64,000 bases of DNA from Sacculina carcini (Eukaryota > Arthropoda > Thecostraca > Sacculinidae), in contig OU696578.1 in NCBI GenBank assembly GCA_916048095.2, forward strand, positions 1,396,798-1,460,797, in the 5' to 3' direction. A program made the position numbers and the translations under genes. The notes below the pieces were generated by a model. The model was not told the DNA's origin. It saw only the letters and a program-made list of their open reading frames with translations, and did not search any database. Below are positions 12,636 through 24,234 of the stretch, piece by piece. The first letter of the stretch is position 1; each line of letters opens with the position of its first letter.

Positions 12636-13984
12636 TTTATTTTATTATATTTATTATGTTATTTTAAACTTTATATTTGATTTAGCTTTGTTACTTACTT
12701 GAAATAGGTTTACTTTACAACATAAAATACCAAGAATAAGTTAACATTTAATACTAATACAGGATACCACAATGCTTTTTTTATTTTCAGAATTCTTAAC
12801 ATTCTTTTGTTACCTCTCCATTGCCCTCAAAAAGTGCTTAATTACCCAAGGGATAATTTACCCGAGGAGGTGATGTGCCAGGGTGTACTCTACCCAAGGG
12901 GGTAATTCAATCAAAGGGGTAATTTACTGAAAGGCTGGGACCCAATCCAGAATGGGAACCAGAGATGATATAGGAAGTTAAAACTCTCTCTTTTTCTCTG
13001 TCTAGTTTCTCCAACAATTATATTATTGGCCGCCATAATTCTTCAAAGTATATTTTATTCTATTAAGACCAACCTCCACATGTTAGTCTACCCAGAAGTC
13101 AGGTCTGACTACATCACTGTAAAACAGATTTGCATACAGTCGATGTTGTGCATGATATCCCGATGGGTCTTTGTTGAATATACTACTTTTAAATGTTGCA
13201 TAAAAATACAACACACATCAACTAAATAAAAATCATATTTCAGTCAACAGAATATAATAGACCAATAGTTATGACTAGAGTTGGGAATCTTATGTGATCA
13301 CATAAAACATATTTTATCACATACAATGCCATTTTAAGCAGAAAAAACACAAAATTTCATTTTCACTGAAAAATACTGCCCAAATATATAATTCGATAGG
13401 TTGCGACCGGAATTAAGAATTGTAAATTGTGTTAATAATTTTAATTACACAGATCACGGATTAAACATGTTATGATACAGTCGAACACTGCATTTTAGGT
13501 ACAATATTAACGCCAGCAACGCTAACAATGGAAATATCGCAACGTTTTTGATGGATTCATATATCCGACAACGTGGCAACGGGTTTCACATTGGGTATGC
13601 AATAGCTCGATATGCAGATCGAATCGCTGCAAGCTAGGTGCACGTGACATTAGCTTCTTGGAAGTGAAGGATTATACATACATACATGCACTTCATATTT
13701 ACTATTTCGGGAAATATTCAACACAAATGTGTAGTCGAGTTTTCCCAGAAAAGCAGGTCTGATGGGAGCAGCCTGTGTTGTGTTGCATGTGATAAAAACG
13801 TGTCCGCTGGTCACAAGTCGCACATCTCGATCAACACAACAAATCGACTTCACGCTAGAACAACATTAAATTATACTGTACATGCAGAGTCATCGAATCA
13901 TGGGAGTATTGCGCCTCGAAGCAGCAGTCCAAAATGACACCTCTACCATGAACATCTCCCGTGTAGTCCTCATGATTCGCAGAT
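12031..13984. other. Intergenic DNA with long (GT)n and (TA)n tracts
   Basis: Includes (GT)n at about 12105-12208 and (TA)n at about 12571-12634. Around 12840-12930 a GGGTAATT-like phrase recurs several times (ACCCAAGGGGGTAATT type), a small degenerate cluster. Otherwise unremarkable; the short open frames here lack recognisable domains. Confidence 0.55.
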
Positions 13985-14046
13985 CCCCGACTCTTTTTCC
14001 CTAGCCCCCCTCAGCCCCCCACCGGAGCATTTCTGGCGGCGCCACT
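13985..14046. mobile_element. hAT-like MITE right-end fragment
   Basis: A C-rich run followed by CTGGCGGCGCCACTG is, on the minus strand, the CAGTGGCGGCGCCAG terminus that also bounds the element at 22837-23023 and the fragment ending at 29634. Only this end is clear. Confidence 0.45.
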
Positions 14047-14171
14047 GCACTTCTACCTTAGAGGAAGGGCCCAATCAAGGTAAAACTTTCGTCACGCACT
14101 ACAAAAATTTCGCGTTTTGCATTTTGTTTGTAGAACATGTGTGTGTGTGTATGTGTGTGATCTGTGTGTGT

Positions 14172-17100
14172 TCAAGTTCAAGTTCAAGTTCAAAGTTTAT
14201 TGCCATGAACAACATAAAAGTACATTGACAAAATATCAAACAATTTGGCATAGTCTGTCGAGTGATTACTCTTGGACAGACACGTTATAAATATATATAC
14301 ATTAACAAAACATTTAGACATACTCTTGTGTGAAAAAATAGGTCACAAAAAATGGCATGTAATATACTTAGAACAACACATCAGTATAGTTGTAATATTA
14401 AGCTCCAATGAAACAACAATAATAACATGAATAGCATAAAAACAATAAGGAGTAACATAACTTAAAATATAACCGCAATCTTGTTAATATGGTTATTATA
14501 TATCATTCTGAATTAGCATTTTGTTTCTCTAAAAAGAATTTTTTCAATCTATTCTTAAATTGTCCTATAGATTCAGTGTTAACTGTGGATTTTAGTTCAC
14601 TGGGTAAGGAATTCCAAATAATTGGTCCTGAGTATAAAAACGAATTTTTAAATAATATAGTTCTGAATGGTGGTTGACTCAAATTCAACTGACTATGTCT
14701 GGTGCAAAAGTCATGATCCGACATACTGTATAAACTATCACTAATTTGATTATTTTTTAAATAATCAAATATATTTAGTATCATGAAGTACTTCATTACA
14801 TTGGGAAATTTCAAAATTTTGAATTTATTGAAAACTTCATGTGATGACTCATATTTCTTTTTGTAGCCAATAGTTTTTATTATGGATTTTTGAACTTTGA
14901 ACAAACTATTTATAAAAGACGGCCAGGTAAACGCCCAAACTGAAACTCCATAAATTAATTTCGAGTAGCAAAAGGTATAATATAATACAATCATAATTTC
15001 CGGGGTTAACCTATCTCTTAATCTATAAATTAAACCTGAATATTTAGAGATTTCAATGCCTAATTTGAGTATATGTTGTTTCCAATTCAAATTTTCGTCA
15101 ATTGTTATTCCAAGAAATTTTGTAGTGGGTACTCTCTCTATGAAATCATCTTCAATTTTTATTGGCTCAAGATTGTATTTTATAGATCTGTTTTGAAATA
15201 CTACAACCTTTGTTTTACTGACATTTAATCTTAATCCATTTTTTCTTAGCCAAGTTTTAATATCCATCATTGTCTGGCATATTTTTATATGTAATTCAGT
15301 TAGATTTTTTGTACATATTTCAACACTCGTGTCATCAGCAAAAAGAGTAAATCTAGCATCATTAGTGGAATTCTCAACATCATTTATGTATATTAAAAAA
15401 AGAATGGGACCCAAAATAGAACCTTGGGGGACTCCACAATCAATTTTTTTAATACTAGACTCATGTCCATTACAATTTACAAAATGAATACGATTTTCTA
15501 AATAACTCTTAAATAATTGATTCGGGATTCCTCTAACACCAATATTGCTTAGCTTTTTCAGCAAAATTTTGTGGTTTAGAGAATCAAATGCCTTAGAAAT
15601 GTCTAAAAAAGCACCAGCTGTAAATAATTTTCCATCCAAATTTTCGTATATTTTTTTAACAAAATTTAACAATGCATCATTAGTTGATCTGTTTTTTCTA
15701 AAACCAAATTGTTGATTCGATAATAATTTGTTTTGTTCAAGAAATGAGTTGAGTCTTTTTGCGATAACTTTTTCAAAAACTTTACTAAAGCAAGGCAAAA
15801 TTGAAATCAACCTGTAGTTATTTAAGTTTTTCTTTTCACCCGATTTAAATATTGGTATAGATTTGGCCTTTTTTGAACTTTCTGGGAAAATCCCTGTTTC
15901 AAGCGATAAGTTAATAATATATGCTAAAGGCTTTCTTATATGTTCAGATATAATTTTTATTGTATTTCCAGAAATTTCGTCGTATCCCTTGGAATTTGAT
16001 TTCATAGACGAGATTAATTTATGTACTTCGAATTCATTACAAGGTGTCATAAACAGTGAAAACTCTGATGGATTATTAAGATATTCCTCAAACTCATTAC
16101 CAACAGGTTCAGTATTAGTATGCAATTTACTAAAATGCTCGACAAATGTTTCCGCCACTTGTTCATTCGGTAAACCAATATCAATGATTTTTTCATGTTC
16201 TTTCCTTCCCATCATCAAGTTTAATATTTGCCAGCTTTGTTTAGGATTCCCTTGATTTTCTTTAAATTTTAACTGCAAGTATTCATTTTTTGCTTGACGA
16301 AGTAATTTGGTCAATATGTTTCTATATTTCTTGTAATATTTTGTGTATGTTATTGGCCACTTAGTTACCAACCTAGTCAGACGATGTTTATTTTTTATAC
16401 ATTTTTTCAAGTTTTCTGTTATATAAGGGTGTTTTTCCGATTTTAATGTGTGTTTAACTTCAATTAAAGGAAAGTTATTATTAAATAGTTCGCTAATTAT
16501 ATTATGAAATATATTATAGGCTGTGTCGGGGCAGTGAATATTGTAGATACAATTCCAATCTACTTTGGAAACATCGCTTATGAATTTACATTTATTTTTA
16601 TTTGTAAAAGGTCTGATGAAGCAGGTCTTGTCACATTTTTTCTCTACATCAGGCAGGATAAATTTTGATACTACTGGAAAATGATCCGAAATATAATTTT
16701 TCATGATAAAATTTCCAGAATTAGTTTCAATTTGATTACACCATATGTGGTCAATAATTGTTGATGAATTGGGAGTTACCCTTGTTGGTTTTGAGATTAA
16801 TGGATAAAGAGAATTGCTCATCATCAAAGTTGTAAACTCATTGACATAATTATCATCCTGTTTAAGAAGATCTAAATTCATGTCGCCGAAAATAAACATT
16901 TTATCATAAGATTTATTTTCGAGATATGCAAGCATTGATCTGAGTTTTTCTATAAACAGTTTAAAGTTACAATTAGGAGGTCGGTACATTGAAGTCATGA
17001 AACATTTTCTTTGATTTTCACAAATTTCTACTGAAACACACTCAAGATGTGGTTCGTTAAATGTCATCTCAGGTATTAAGTTCGACGAATATTTTTTAGC

Positions 17101-17540
17101 TACGTTCATGGCGACTCCGCCTCCCTGCTTATTTCTATGTTGACTATACATTATATACATATCAATTTTATAAAGAGAACTAATTGTGTTATCTAATCTT
17201 GTTTCACTTAGTCCTATAACATCAGGTGGTTCAATAAAATGGAGAACTTCATCTTGTAATTTCTGTAAATTGGTTGTTACACTTGCTATGTTCAAAGATA
17301 ATATGGTAAACATTGAATTATTATTGTTTAAATTATACAGTTGATCCGCTGATTCAATATAACTTGTGGTTTTTGGGATGAAATACTTGTCATAATCTAC
17401 ATTAGTTTCATCTGCTTGATCATCAAGGACACTGAATAAACTCATATCTGGATATGTGTTACGCAATTGCTTATCAGAATCTGCATTTGTATGGTCCATA
17501 TTAGAAATGATAGTCGAATCACTTATTCAAAATGTGTAGC
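14172..17540 (-). mobile_element. Near full-length CR1/L2-type non-LTR retrotransposon
   Basis: Read on the minus strand, the element has a short 5' leader, one long ORF (17499 to 14503) and a ~300-base 3' UTR that ends with AATAAACTTTGAAC and further TTGAAC units (about 14172-14205), a short-repeat tail typical of CR1/L2-superfamily LINEs. The left edge abuts a GT tract. An intact ORF and tidy tail suggest a recent insertion. Confidence 0.75.
14503..17499 (-). CDS. LINE ORF2-type polyprotein: endonuclease plus reverse transcriptase
   Basis: Intact 998-aa ORF starting at ATG 17499. Residues ~60-290 form an apurinic endonuclease-like domain: an LSLNIASV start, a GLSETRLD block, a FGDMN motif near residue 203 and an SDHFPV motif, which cut target DNA. 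Residues ~500-770 form the reverse transcriptase, with a FLDISKAFDSLNH motif, a GVPQGSILGP motif and FADD near residue 720. The C-terminus has the IWNSLPSELK and FKNRLKKFF blocks common to CR1/jockey-like LINEs. No separate ORF1, 2A motif or PHD finger is visible upstream. The ORF is markedly AT-rich. No stops or frameshifts were seen, so it could still encode active enzyme. CR1 versus L2 versus Crack/Daphne cannot be settled by eye. Confidence 0.85.
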   Translation of the reverse strand: MDHTNADSDKQLRNTYPDMSLFSVLDDQADETNVDYDKYFIPKTTSYIESADQLYNLNNNNSMFTILSLNIASVTTNLQKLQDEVLHFIEPPDVIGLSETRLDNTISSLYKIDMYIMYSQHRNKQGGGVAMNVAKKYSSNLIPEMTFNEPHLECVSVEICENQRKCFMTSMYRPPNCNFKLFIEKLRSMLAYLENKSYDKMFIFGDMNLDLLKQDDNYVNEFTTLMMSNSLYPLISKPTRVTPNSSTIIDHIWCNQIETNSGNFIMKNYISDHFPVVSKFILPDVEKKCDKTCFIRPFTNKNKCKFISDVSKVDWNCIYNIHCPDTAYNIFHNIISELFNNNFPLIEVKHTLKSEKHPYITENLKKCIKNKHRLTRLVTKWPITYTKYYKKYRNILTKLLRQAKNEYLQLKFKENQGNPKQSWQILNLMMGRKEHEKIIDIGLPNEQVAETFVEHFSKLHTNTEPVGNEFEEYLNNPSEFSLFMTPCNEFEVHKLISSMKSNSKGYDEISGNTIKIISEHIRKPLAYIINLSLETGIFPESSKKAKSIPIFKSGEKKNLNNYRLISILPCFSKVFEKVIAKRLNSFLEQNKLLSNQQFGFRKNRSTNDALLNFVKKIYENLDGKLFTAGAFLDISKAFDSLNHKILLKKLSNIGVRGIPNQLFKSYLENRIHFVNCNGHESSIKKIDCGVPQGSILGPILFLIYINDVENSTNDARFTLFADDTSVEICTKNLTELHIKICQTMMDIKTWLRKNGLRLNVSKTKVVVFQNRSIKYNLEPIKIEDDFIERVPTTKFLGITIDENLNWKQHILKLGIEISKYSGLIYRLRDRLTPEIMIVLYYTFCYSKLIYGVSVWAFTWPSFINSLFKVQKSIIKTIGYKKKYESSHEVFNKFKILKFPNVMKYFMILNIFDYLKNNQISDSLYSMSDHDFCTRHSQLNLSQPPFRTILFKNSFLYSGPIIWNSLPSELKSTVNTESIGQFKNRLKKFFLEKQNANSE

Positions 17541-17744
17541 TATAAAAATGGATAAGTTACTGTTTTTTGTAGCGTCTTGGTCGGTGGTTCTGCTGACCAG
17601 TTGTCTCTTCGTTTGTTGTTTCTCCCATCGCCATTACCGCGTGGGACGGCACCGAACCCGCAGCCACCATCTCCGCCCGACCAGCTCCACCAGTTGATGG
17701 ACCTGACTCCGTCGCTGCCACTGCACCACCGCCACTGTGCAGTG

Positions 17745-17792
<48 letters not shown>

Positions 17793-17818
17793 GTGTGTGT
17801 GTGTTTGTTTGTACGTAC
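17541..17818. other. GC-rich stretch and (GT)n between LINE and KChIP-like exon
   Basis: About 17560-17740 is relatively GC-rich with no recognisable protein in any frame, followed by (GT)n at about 17744-17806. If the exon at 17819-17934 is real, this is intron on its 3' side (minus strand) and the LINE is an intron insertion. Confidence 0.45.
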
Positions 17819-17934
17819 CTGTTTGAAGCCGCGGTACAGGGCACGAATTTCGCGCTTGGAAAACCTGGTTTCTTTACACAACTGATCCAATCTGGCTGGT
17901 GCATGTCTTGGCTGTAGAAGTGCCTGAGTTACAT
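17819..17934 (-). CDS. Orphan exon resembling KChIP / neuronal calcium sensor
   Basis: On the minus strand, 116 bases are bounded by an acceptor (TTTGTGTAG before the exon) and a consensus donor (CAG then GTACGT). The translation includes RLDQLCKETRFSKREIRALY followed by RGFKQ. This matches the segment just before the first EF-hand of Kv-channel-interacting proteins, which read like LEQL...FTKRELQ.LYRGFKN and have an exon junction after GFKN. KChIPs are EF-hand auxiliary subunits of Kv4 channels. Conserved anchors seen are the F-x-K-R-E core, YRGFK and matching exon end. I could not find the EF-hand exons; they may lie outside the window or be too short to spot. A related neuronal calcium sensor is the main alternative. 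Confidence 0.55.
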
Positions 17935-17962
17935 CTACACAAACACACAAACACACACACAC

Positions 17963-17993
<31 letters not shown>

Positions 17994-18276
17994 AGCACGC
18001 ACACAAACACACACACACGCATGATAACATGCGTCCATTTATATAATCCAACTGATCATTTTATGACCAGGGAAAGTCAGAATCGTGCTCAATGTTAATC
18101 AGGTTTTGACATTTTATTTTTAAGAGTAAATTGATAGGAAATAATCAACAGGGTTTGCGCATTCATAGCCTTTGTGTAAGTACATTTGTGTATGTGTGTG
18201 TGTGTGTGTGTGTATGTGTGTGTCTGTGTGTGTGTCGGTGATCGTGTGATTTTAGCCATATATTTACAACCTTATA
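17935..18276. other. (CA)n and (GT)n microsatellites, otherwise featureless
   Basis: (CA)n occupies about 17938-18020 directly beside the acceptor of the KChIP-like exon, and (GT)n about 18188-18236. The rest shows nothing recognisable. Confidence 0.6.
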
Positions 18277-18414
18277 CAGAGTATGAGGGAGCTGTAGAGA
18301 GAGGATAAAAAAGGTATCTTATATCCGGAGGGAAAATTACACGTAAAGTATAGAAGACGGGCCCGAAGAAATACTCTCTTATAACCGGGGTTCTCTTATA
18401 GCCGTGGTACACTG
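18277..18414. mobile_element. Short pogo/Tigger-like MITE
   Basis: The element is flanked by TA on both sides (18275-18276 and 18415-18416). The right end, on the minus strand, begins CAGTGTACCACGGCTATAAG and contains two ATAAGAGA-type direct repeats; the left end begins CAGAGTATGAGGGAGCTGTA. The inverted repeat is imperfect. TA target sites and CAG termini fit pogo/Tigger. Confidence 0.5.
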
Positions 18415-18833
18415 TATACTAGAGGCTTAACCATATACTCTTTGATGTCATGCGACATCCAGCAAGATATGAGTCGGCCAGTGGATTCCGCTTGACTCCG
18501 GCTTGATTCCACACCAATGGCCACTTCAAAGCTGACGCAATGTTTTACCAAGACCCGCATTCAATCATCATAAAAGTTTGCCGCGTCCCAGCAAATGTTG
18601 CGCAGCTTGTTTTGCACTGCCACTGATTTAGCATTCATTGAAGAGCATCGCAGCAAACAACAAAAACCAGCTTATAAAGCAGATATCACACGCTTGGGGC
18701 ATTCGCGATACGAAGTCATCAACGTATAATGTTCCGAAATTAAAACATGATACTCAAAGACGTTATGAAGCTTGACAATAATATTCTTTTACTATATATA
18801 TATATAAATATATGTACTTCAAACCTTTATTTG

Positions 18834-19219
18834 AACCCTAAAACCTCTATTTCCGTAAACCTCTATTTGAATGGCATCTCTAATGAAACGTCACTTTGGG
18901 GAATAATTGAGGAATAGAACGGAACACGCAAATTAAACGTCACTTTGATTAATTCTTCTCTTTTGGCAATAGCTATGACCGACTGATTTTTATCAGTGAA
19001 TGTGTTATTTGTTACCAGCAATAACTCTGTATTTGTGATGTTTGTTGAGTAAATATACATAGGTTTCCTGGTTCTCTTTCATTCATAAAATTTACCGTAT
19101 CTTCCCAAAATTCTGACCAGCTAGTGGAAAAATAGAGCGGCACAATCTAATTGAACGACACTATCGGGAAAGGTCTGAAAAATAGAACAAGATGCCGTCT
19201 AAACACAAGTTTTAGGGTT
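18834..19219. mobile_element. Putative MITE with AACCCTAAAAC ends
   Basis: The left edge reads AACCCTAAAACCTCTATTTC, and the right edge on the minus strand starts AACCCTAAAAC; both are followed within ~45 bases by a GGCATCT motif. Motifs resembling CTCTATTT and ACGTCACTTTG recur inside. The target duplication is not resolved. Confidence 0.35.
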
Positions 19220-19353
19220 TAGTCCAAAATCATGGGTGACATGATCTCCAGAACTTTCCTTTCATCTATCAGTGAATTCTTCTTGTCAGAAGACATGTTT
19301 TCCTCTGTTAATGCCGAAATATTCCACCAGCATGTGTTTTGCAGAATACGCGT

Positions 19354-19392
<39 letters not shown>

Positions 19393-19705
19393 TGTGTGTG
19401 TGCGAGGGAAGACATATAATCCGACGATGTTGAATGAATGAATGGGTAGCATGCCAGCGCATCGCTTGGCACAAGTAGGTATTTTTGCCACACCAGGCAC
19501 AATTGCATCCACTTGGAACGTACGCACACACGAACACACACACACACACGGTCGGAAATGTACGACAATACAGACACACACTCACAGACACACTCACAGA
19601 CAGACACAAAGACAGACACACACTCACACTCACACGTACACACATCACACGTGCATTTGAGCACAAAAATCGTCACTTGCTGGATACAAAAGAGATGAAT
19701 GCAAG

Positions 19706-19769
<64 letters not shown>

Positions 19770-20475
19770 GCATTAAACTGAAGTAGAACACACACACACA
19801 ATGCTATTGAAAATTGTTTCATTTCTTGGTCTACTATTTGGTCTTTCAAAGAGAAAAAAGGAATGAATGCAGATTTTATGGCAGTCATTCTCAAGTCAAA
19901 ATTTTGAACATTAAGACAAATGTAGGAAAGTAATTCGATAAATGTGTTTATTTTACAAGTCAATATAAATATCAAGTCATACTTAAATGCAGCTTGACCT
20001 CTCCTCTCTACTTCTTATAGACAACCACTCTTGGATTATAATTCAAGTGAATTAATTGTAATTCCAGAAATGGAAGATAATTATCTTCGATTCTCTAGAG
20101 TCCAAACCTCTCTATTATACTGTTGTTTGATTCTCCCATTATTCCATTTCCATTCAATCCATCCTTTATTTTGTCATTCACAAGGCGGCCGAATCTAATC
20201 TTTCTAATCTAAACATCATCCAAATCTTTCACAATCAATTTTTGCTGCTTTTACACCATCACTTTCTCGTCAATCTTTTAAACTGAGTCACTCCCCTTTT
20301 CTAGAACATATCTGGCGTCATTGAGCCACCCCCTTATCATCTTCTTTGTACCGGACCATTCTGATTCGCCAGCCATAGTTGTCCCAGTTGAGTATAATTT
20401 TCTGCGTCCGAAAATTTGCTCATGCACTCCATTATCTCAAATTTGTAATCATTCGATATATTTGATTGTTCAGAC
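19220..20475. other. Intergenic DNA with GT/CA tracts in inverted orientation
   Basis: (GT)n at about 19350-19398, mixed CA/CACT repeats at about 19525-19640 and (CA)n at about 19709-19769. Open frames in this part translate only simple repeat. From 19800 to 20475 the sequence is AT-rich with no recognisable feature. Confidence 0.55.
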
Positions 20476-20799
20476 CAGATGTTTTTAACCTTCTAATAGT
20501 TCCATACCCCCATGGGTTGTCGAATATGTTCCCATAACCCCCTTTACTTGCCTGTTCATATAATTATCACCAATCCTGTCATTTATCAGTATCTATTTCA
20601 GATCCACGAGTATTTCAATCGCTTGAATTTACTGTACTTTAGATACGGATTACTAGGAAATAACACAATCGTTGATAATTTTATTATTCATATACCGTTG
20701 ATAATCTATACCATCAGTACCCAGAAATATATTCCATACCACCGGTATCTTGTTCCCATACCCCAAGGGGTATGATAAACCCCGGTTAAGAACGCTTGT
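20476..20799. mobile_element. Non-autonomous hAT-like MITE with target duplication
   Basis: Left end CAGATGTTTTTAACC and right end (minus strand) CAAGCGTTCTTAACC form an inverted repeat of the hAT/Charlie type, and each is followed by a CATACCCC-type segment. The 8 bases outside, GTTCAGAC on the left and TTTCAGAC on the right, match at 7 of 8. No transposase. Confidence 0.65.
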
Positions 20800-22836
20800 T
20801 TTCAGACTAAGAGCATTCACTCTGTACAGAGGTATTATACACTGTTGAACTTGGTAATTTATATCTGTTAGGCAGCATTATGGATGGATCTTGTTGGAAA
20901 ATGAACAAAAAGCTACTCTCACGTGATCGTTCTTGGTAGACCACTCCTTTTTTCATCCAACACTTTCTCATGAATTTCCTATGCCACGCACGAATTGAGC
21001 AGTGTGATCGTGATTATTTTCCATATTGGATTCAGTTTTATCGTTGAGTTTTCACATCGGATTTTGTCTCTATAAATCATGATGAACATTGTGCCTTCTC
21101 TTTAGGAGTAGCCATTTATTAGAGTCAAATTTTAAAACATGTATCCTCTCATCAGCAAATAATTTCAAACTCAAAAATGTAATATCATCATAAACTTATT
21201 TTTTCAGTTTCAATTTTCGCTCAAAACCAAAATTGCATCAGAAACTTAGTAACTAACTACAAACTTAAATTATATCACTTCTAATCAAATGAATCATTTT
21301 TCACAAACGTACTGGTGCAGATGGTGAGTACAGCCCAAATGCCCCTAATGCAGTCAGCTTTCATTTTCACGCACAATTATTTCTGCAACAAAGGCGTTAA
21401 CAATGTTGTGCTTGACAAATCTCGCTGCCATCAATGGCGCATTGTCGAATCGTCTTCTTGTCTGACCGCTATCCGAGGAGAAAGCACTTTCCCGATTTGC
21501 TGGATTTATTTCGGGCGATGAATTCGCAGCGTTTGAGCTGTGCTGCGATGTAAGGGTGTAGGGGTGAAAGGCATGTCTAACTGACGACCACGCGCTCTCT
21601 GTCACGATCGATCGACCAATCTCAAAGCAAATGACAACGATGTTTGGCATTCTCACGAGCGACAAAACGTTTACGCCCGCACTGGAATGCCAGAGCAAAG
21701 TCAACAAGTTGAAAAACACAGCCATATTGCACGCTGTCAGGTTGCAGCCACTCCGCCAATGAAATTGATAAAAATATAACAATATTCTGTTTCATTAATT
21801 TATTAATTTTCCTATTTTTCATTATCATTATACGCTTCTAGTTGAGTTTTGCCTTAATATATTATCTCAACCAGTATGTTGCACAATTGTACATATATGC
21901 AATTTTATTTAGCATTTTGATTTGATAATTATATGTTAATCATTTGATTCTTTCTCTCTGAATCTTTTAGGCGCTTCCAGGGTACATGGGGTTACCGCAG
22001 GGTGGTAATAGTGCTTGGACTCTTCCCCCGTGCTACTGAATTTGTCTGTAATTAATAATAATAATAATTGTGATAGTTCCAATGCAGCGCATGCATGTAA
22101 TACAAACGTGTGGCAAATATACAAAAACAGATAATTATAATATATTGTTCTTCCAACCTTTTTCTCCTAACAACCCGACAATATGTGACACGTTTAACAA
22201 TGTTTTTTATATTGTTTCAAAGTTCACATGTTTCCAAGGAGACATGTCTTCCCTATGGGCACAAACACGTGTGTGATACGCGGGGTCATTTACCAACTGT
22301 TGCCAACTTTGACAGTGTGGGCTTTTAGTGGTTCGTTTTTATGCGCAATACATCAAAACATTTTCTATGGCTTAGCTGCGAACAAAACGCCAAACTTGGC
22401 TACGCACAAAATCAGCCAAATGACCGAAAGACTTCTGACAAACACGATGAAAACAATGTAAACACCAATTATACACCATGGTAGTTATTTAAAAAAATCT
22501 GTTTTGTTACTTATACACAAGATATCAAAAAAATGTTCAGTGGATCTCAAACTTGGCTACAATTATATCGCATCGCAGTCAAGTATCAAAATATTTATTT
22601 AGCACTTAACGTGAAGTTTTATAAATTTCATATTTGTTTAGCATAAAAAGCATTCTAACTAGCATGATGCTGTTATATATCGTGATTCCAGAAATGTTTT
22701 CGAATCGAACGTTTTCAAATCAGCGCTAATTTTCGCTCAATACCGCCCAGATTATTGATTGAGTGAACAAAAAAACCTCGTAGCAACCACTGCAAGATTC
22801 ATGTACGAGTTGTATCGACGTATTCATGCCGAGAAG
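20800..22836. other. Intergenic DNA; possible LINE remnant near 21965-22065
   Basis: At about 21990-22065 a CGTGCTACTGAATTTGTCTG segment followed by (AAT)n resembles the intron sequence of the thioredoxin-like gene before its (AAT)n tract (for example 35930-35980), so both probably contain the same dispersed repeat end. A minus-strand frame at 21354-21560 reads protein-like but has no clear splice sites. Nothing else recognised. Confidence 0.45.
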
Positions 22837-23023
22837 CAGTGGCAGTGCCAAGAGGAGGGGGCTTGAAGAGCCCCCCCCAAATTTGTCAAACCCCCCTCTC
22901 CCAAAAAAACAATCCTGACTATAAACATTTCGAGTGTAGTTCGTCGTGTTTCACCAAGCCGCCTCATATTTTTCCATAGCTCTTCCTCAGCCCCCCAGAG
23001 GAGAAATCCTGACACCGTCGCTG
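22837..23023. mobile_element. hAT-like MITE, CAGTGGC/GCCACTG family
   Basis: The left end reads CAGTGGCAGTGCCAAGAGGA and the right end on the minus strand CAGCGACGGTGTCAGGATT, with G-rich and C-rich runs just inside. The flanks CCGAGAAG and CTCAGAAG match at 6 of 8, consistent with an 8-bp hAT duplication. Related remnants lie at 13985-14046, 29385-29634 and inside each P block. Confidence 0.6.
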
Positions 23024-24020
23024 CTCAGAAGCTCTTCAGAAATGGACCAGAGTCAGCAAGGGAATATCGAGCATAAAACATCGCAAACAATATGTGACTG
23101 AAGTTGTGTTAGTTGAAGCCCGTATACAGTAGTAAAGTGTACTATACTGTTGAATTTGTGGTGATTGAATAGAATCAAAGATAAACAAAATATCCATATA
23201 TGTGATTTTGATAAAATACATAATAAATATGCATCAGAAACCTATTAAATTCTCGTTTTATGCATATATAATGATTTTGGGAAATAGTATCAGTGTGCCC
23301 TGCAGGCTCAAATAAAAATAAACTTCAAGAAAATTAAAGAACAAAAACAATTAAATCTCTCATCTCTCAACAATTCGCCCCTCAGACGATTAGAAAATTT
23401 AATTGGGAAAAGCGCTTGTCGGAACAAAAAAAATGTTCACCCATAAAAAACCACATAATATGGACCCAAAATACAAATCGTATTCTAACTGATATTCAAA
23501 CTAGATTGAATTAACATCAAACAGCTGTCACTTCGTGTGACACGCATGCCAGTGCATTAGCGCTAGTGTTTCAGCAATTCAAACAATTATTTTGACTCGA
23601 CAATGCACAGTTATTTCGACATGTTGCATTCAATCCACTAACTATGTGTGTGTGTGTGTGTGTGTCCGTGTATGTGTGTATGTGTGTAAGTGTGTGCGAT
23701 TATGTATGTGTATGACTCTTGTGCTTGAGTGTGTGCATGTGTGTGAGCGCTTTTGAGACCCTCGGGTGAAAAGCGCGATATAAATGTCTTAATGTAATGT
23801 AATGTAATGTGTGTGTCTATGTATGTGTATGTGTCTGTATGTATGTGTGTACATGTGCGTGTGTGTGTGTGACCTCATTGTGTACCAGCCTATTATACAA
23901 GTAATCCTACATCCACAAACTTAATTCTGGTCCTCCTGTTCTATGCGTTTGTGTTTGTGTGTGTGTGTGTGTTTGTGTGTACTCACATAGTACTCACATA
24001 GTTGTTCTACAGGATATGAG
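23024..24020. other. Intergenic DNA with an L2-like LINE tail
   Basis: Mostly unique AT-rich sequence. A GT-rich zone covers 23645-23980. Within it, 23744-23812 reads GAGCGCTTTTGAGACCCTC, then GAAAAGCGCGATATAAATG and (TAATG)n, the classic 3' terminus of L2-type LINEs or their SINEs. Confidence 0.6.
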
Positions 24021-24190
24021 CTAAGCTCGTGCTGTCCCGTCTCTTTTCCATAATTTATCTAACATATTTTTGAAGGAGCTTAAATTTCGAGCTTCAAATA
24101 TTTTTCTGTCTAATTGGTTACACTGATCTACGCTCCTAAACGGAAAACTATACTTTTTTACATCTTTTCGACAACGTGTTTTCCTCAGTT
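24021..24190 (-). pseudogene. LINE reverse transcriptase C-terminal remnant
   Basis: On the minus strand the last ~55 codons of an open frame carry RKTRCRKDVKKYSFPFRSVD and then LSSFKNMLDKLW. That is the diagnostic C-terminal block of many CR1/RTE-like LINE proteins (KYSFP.RVV..WN.LP...SFK..LDK.W), with decay at the WNSLP site. The upstream RT is absent and a GT tract adjoins. Confidence 0.65.
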
Positions 24191-24234
24191 TGTGTGTGTG
24201 TGTGTGTGTGTGTGTAAGAGTGTAAGTGTCTGAC

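Noticed and set aside
21354..21560. Ankyrin-like exon on the minus strand (APLMAAR...HNIV)
   Set aside because: Resemblance is a few residues only, there is no convincing splice pair, and the repeat signature is incomplete.
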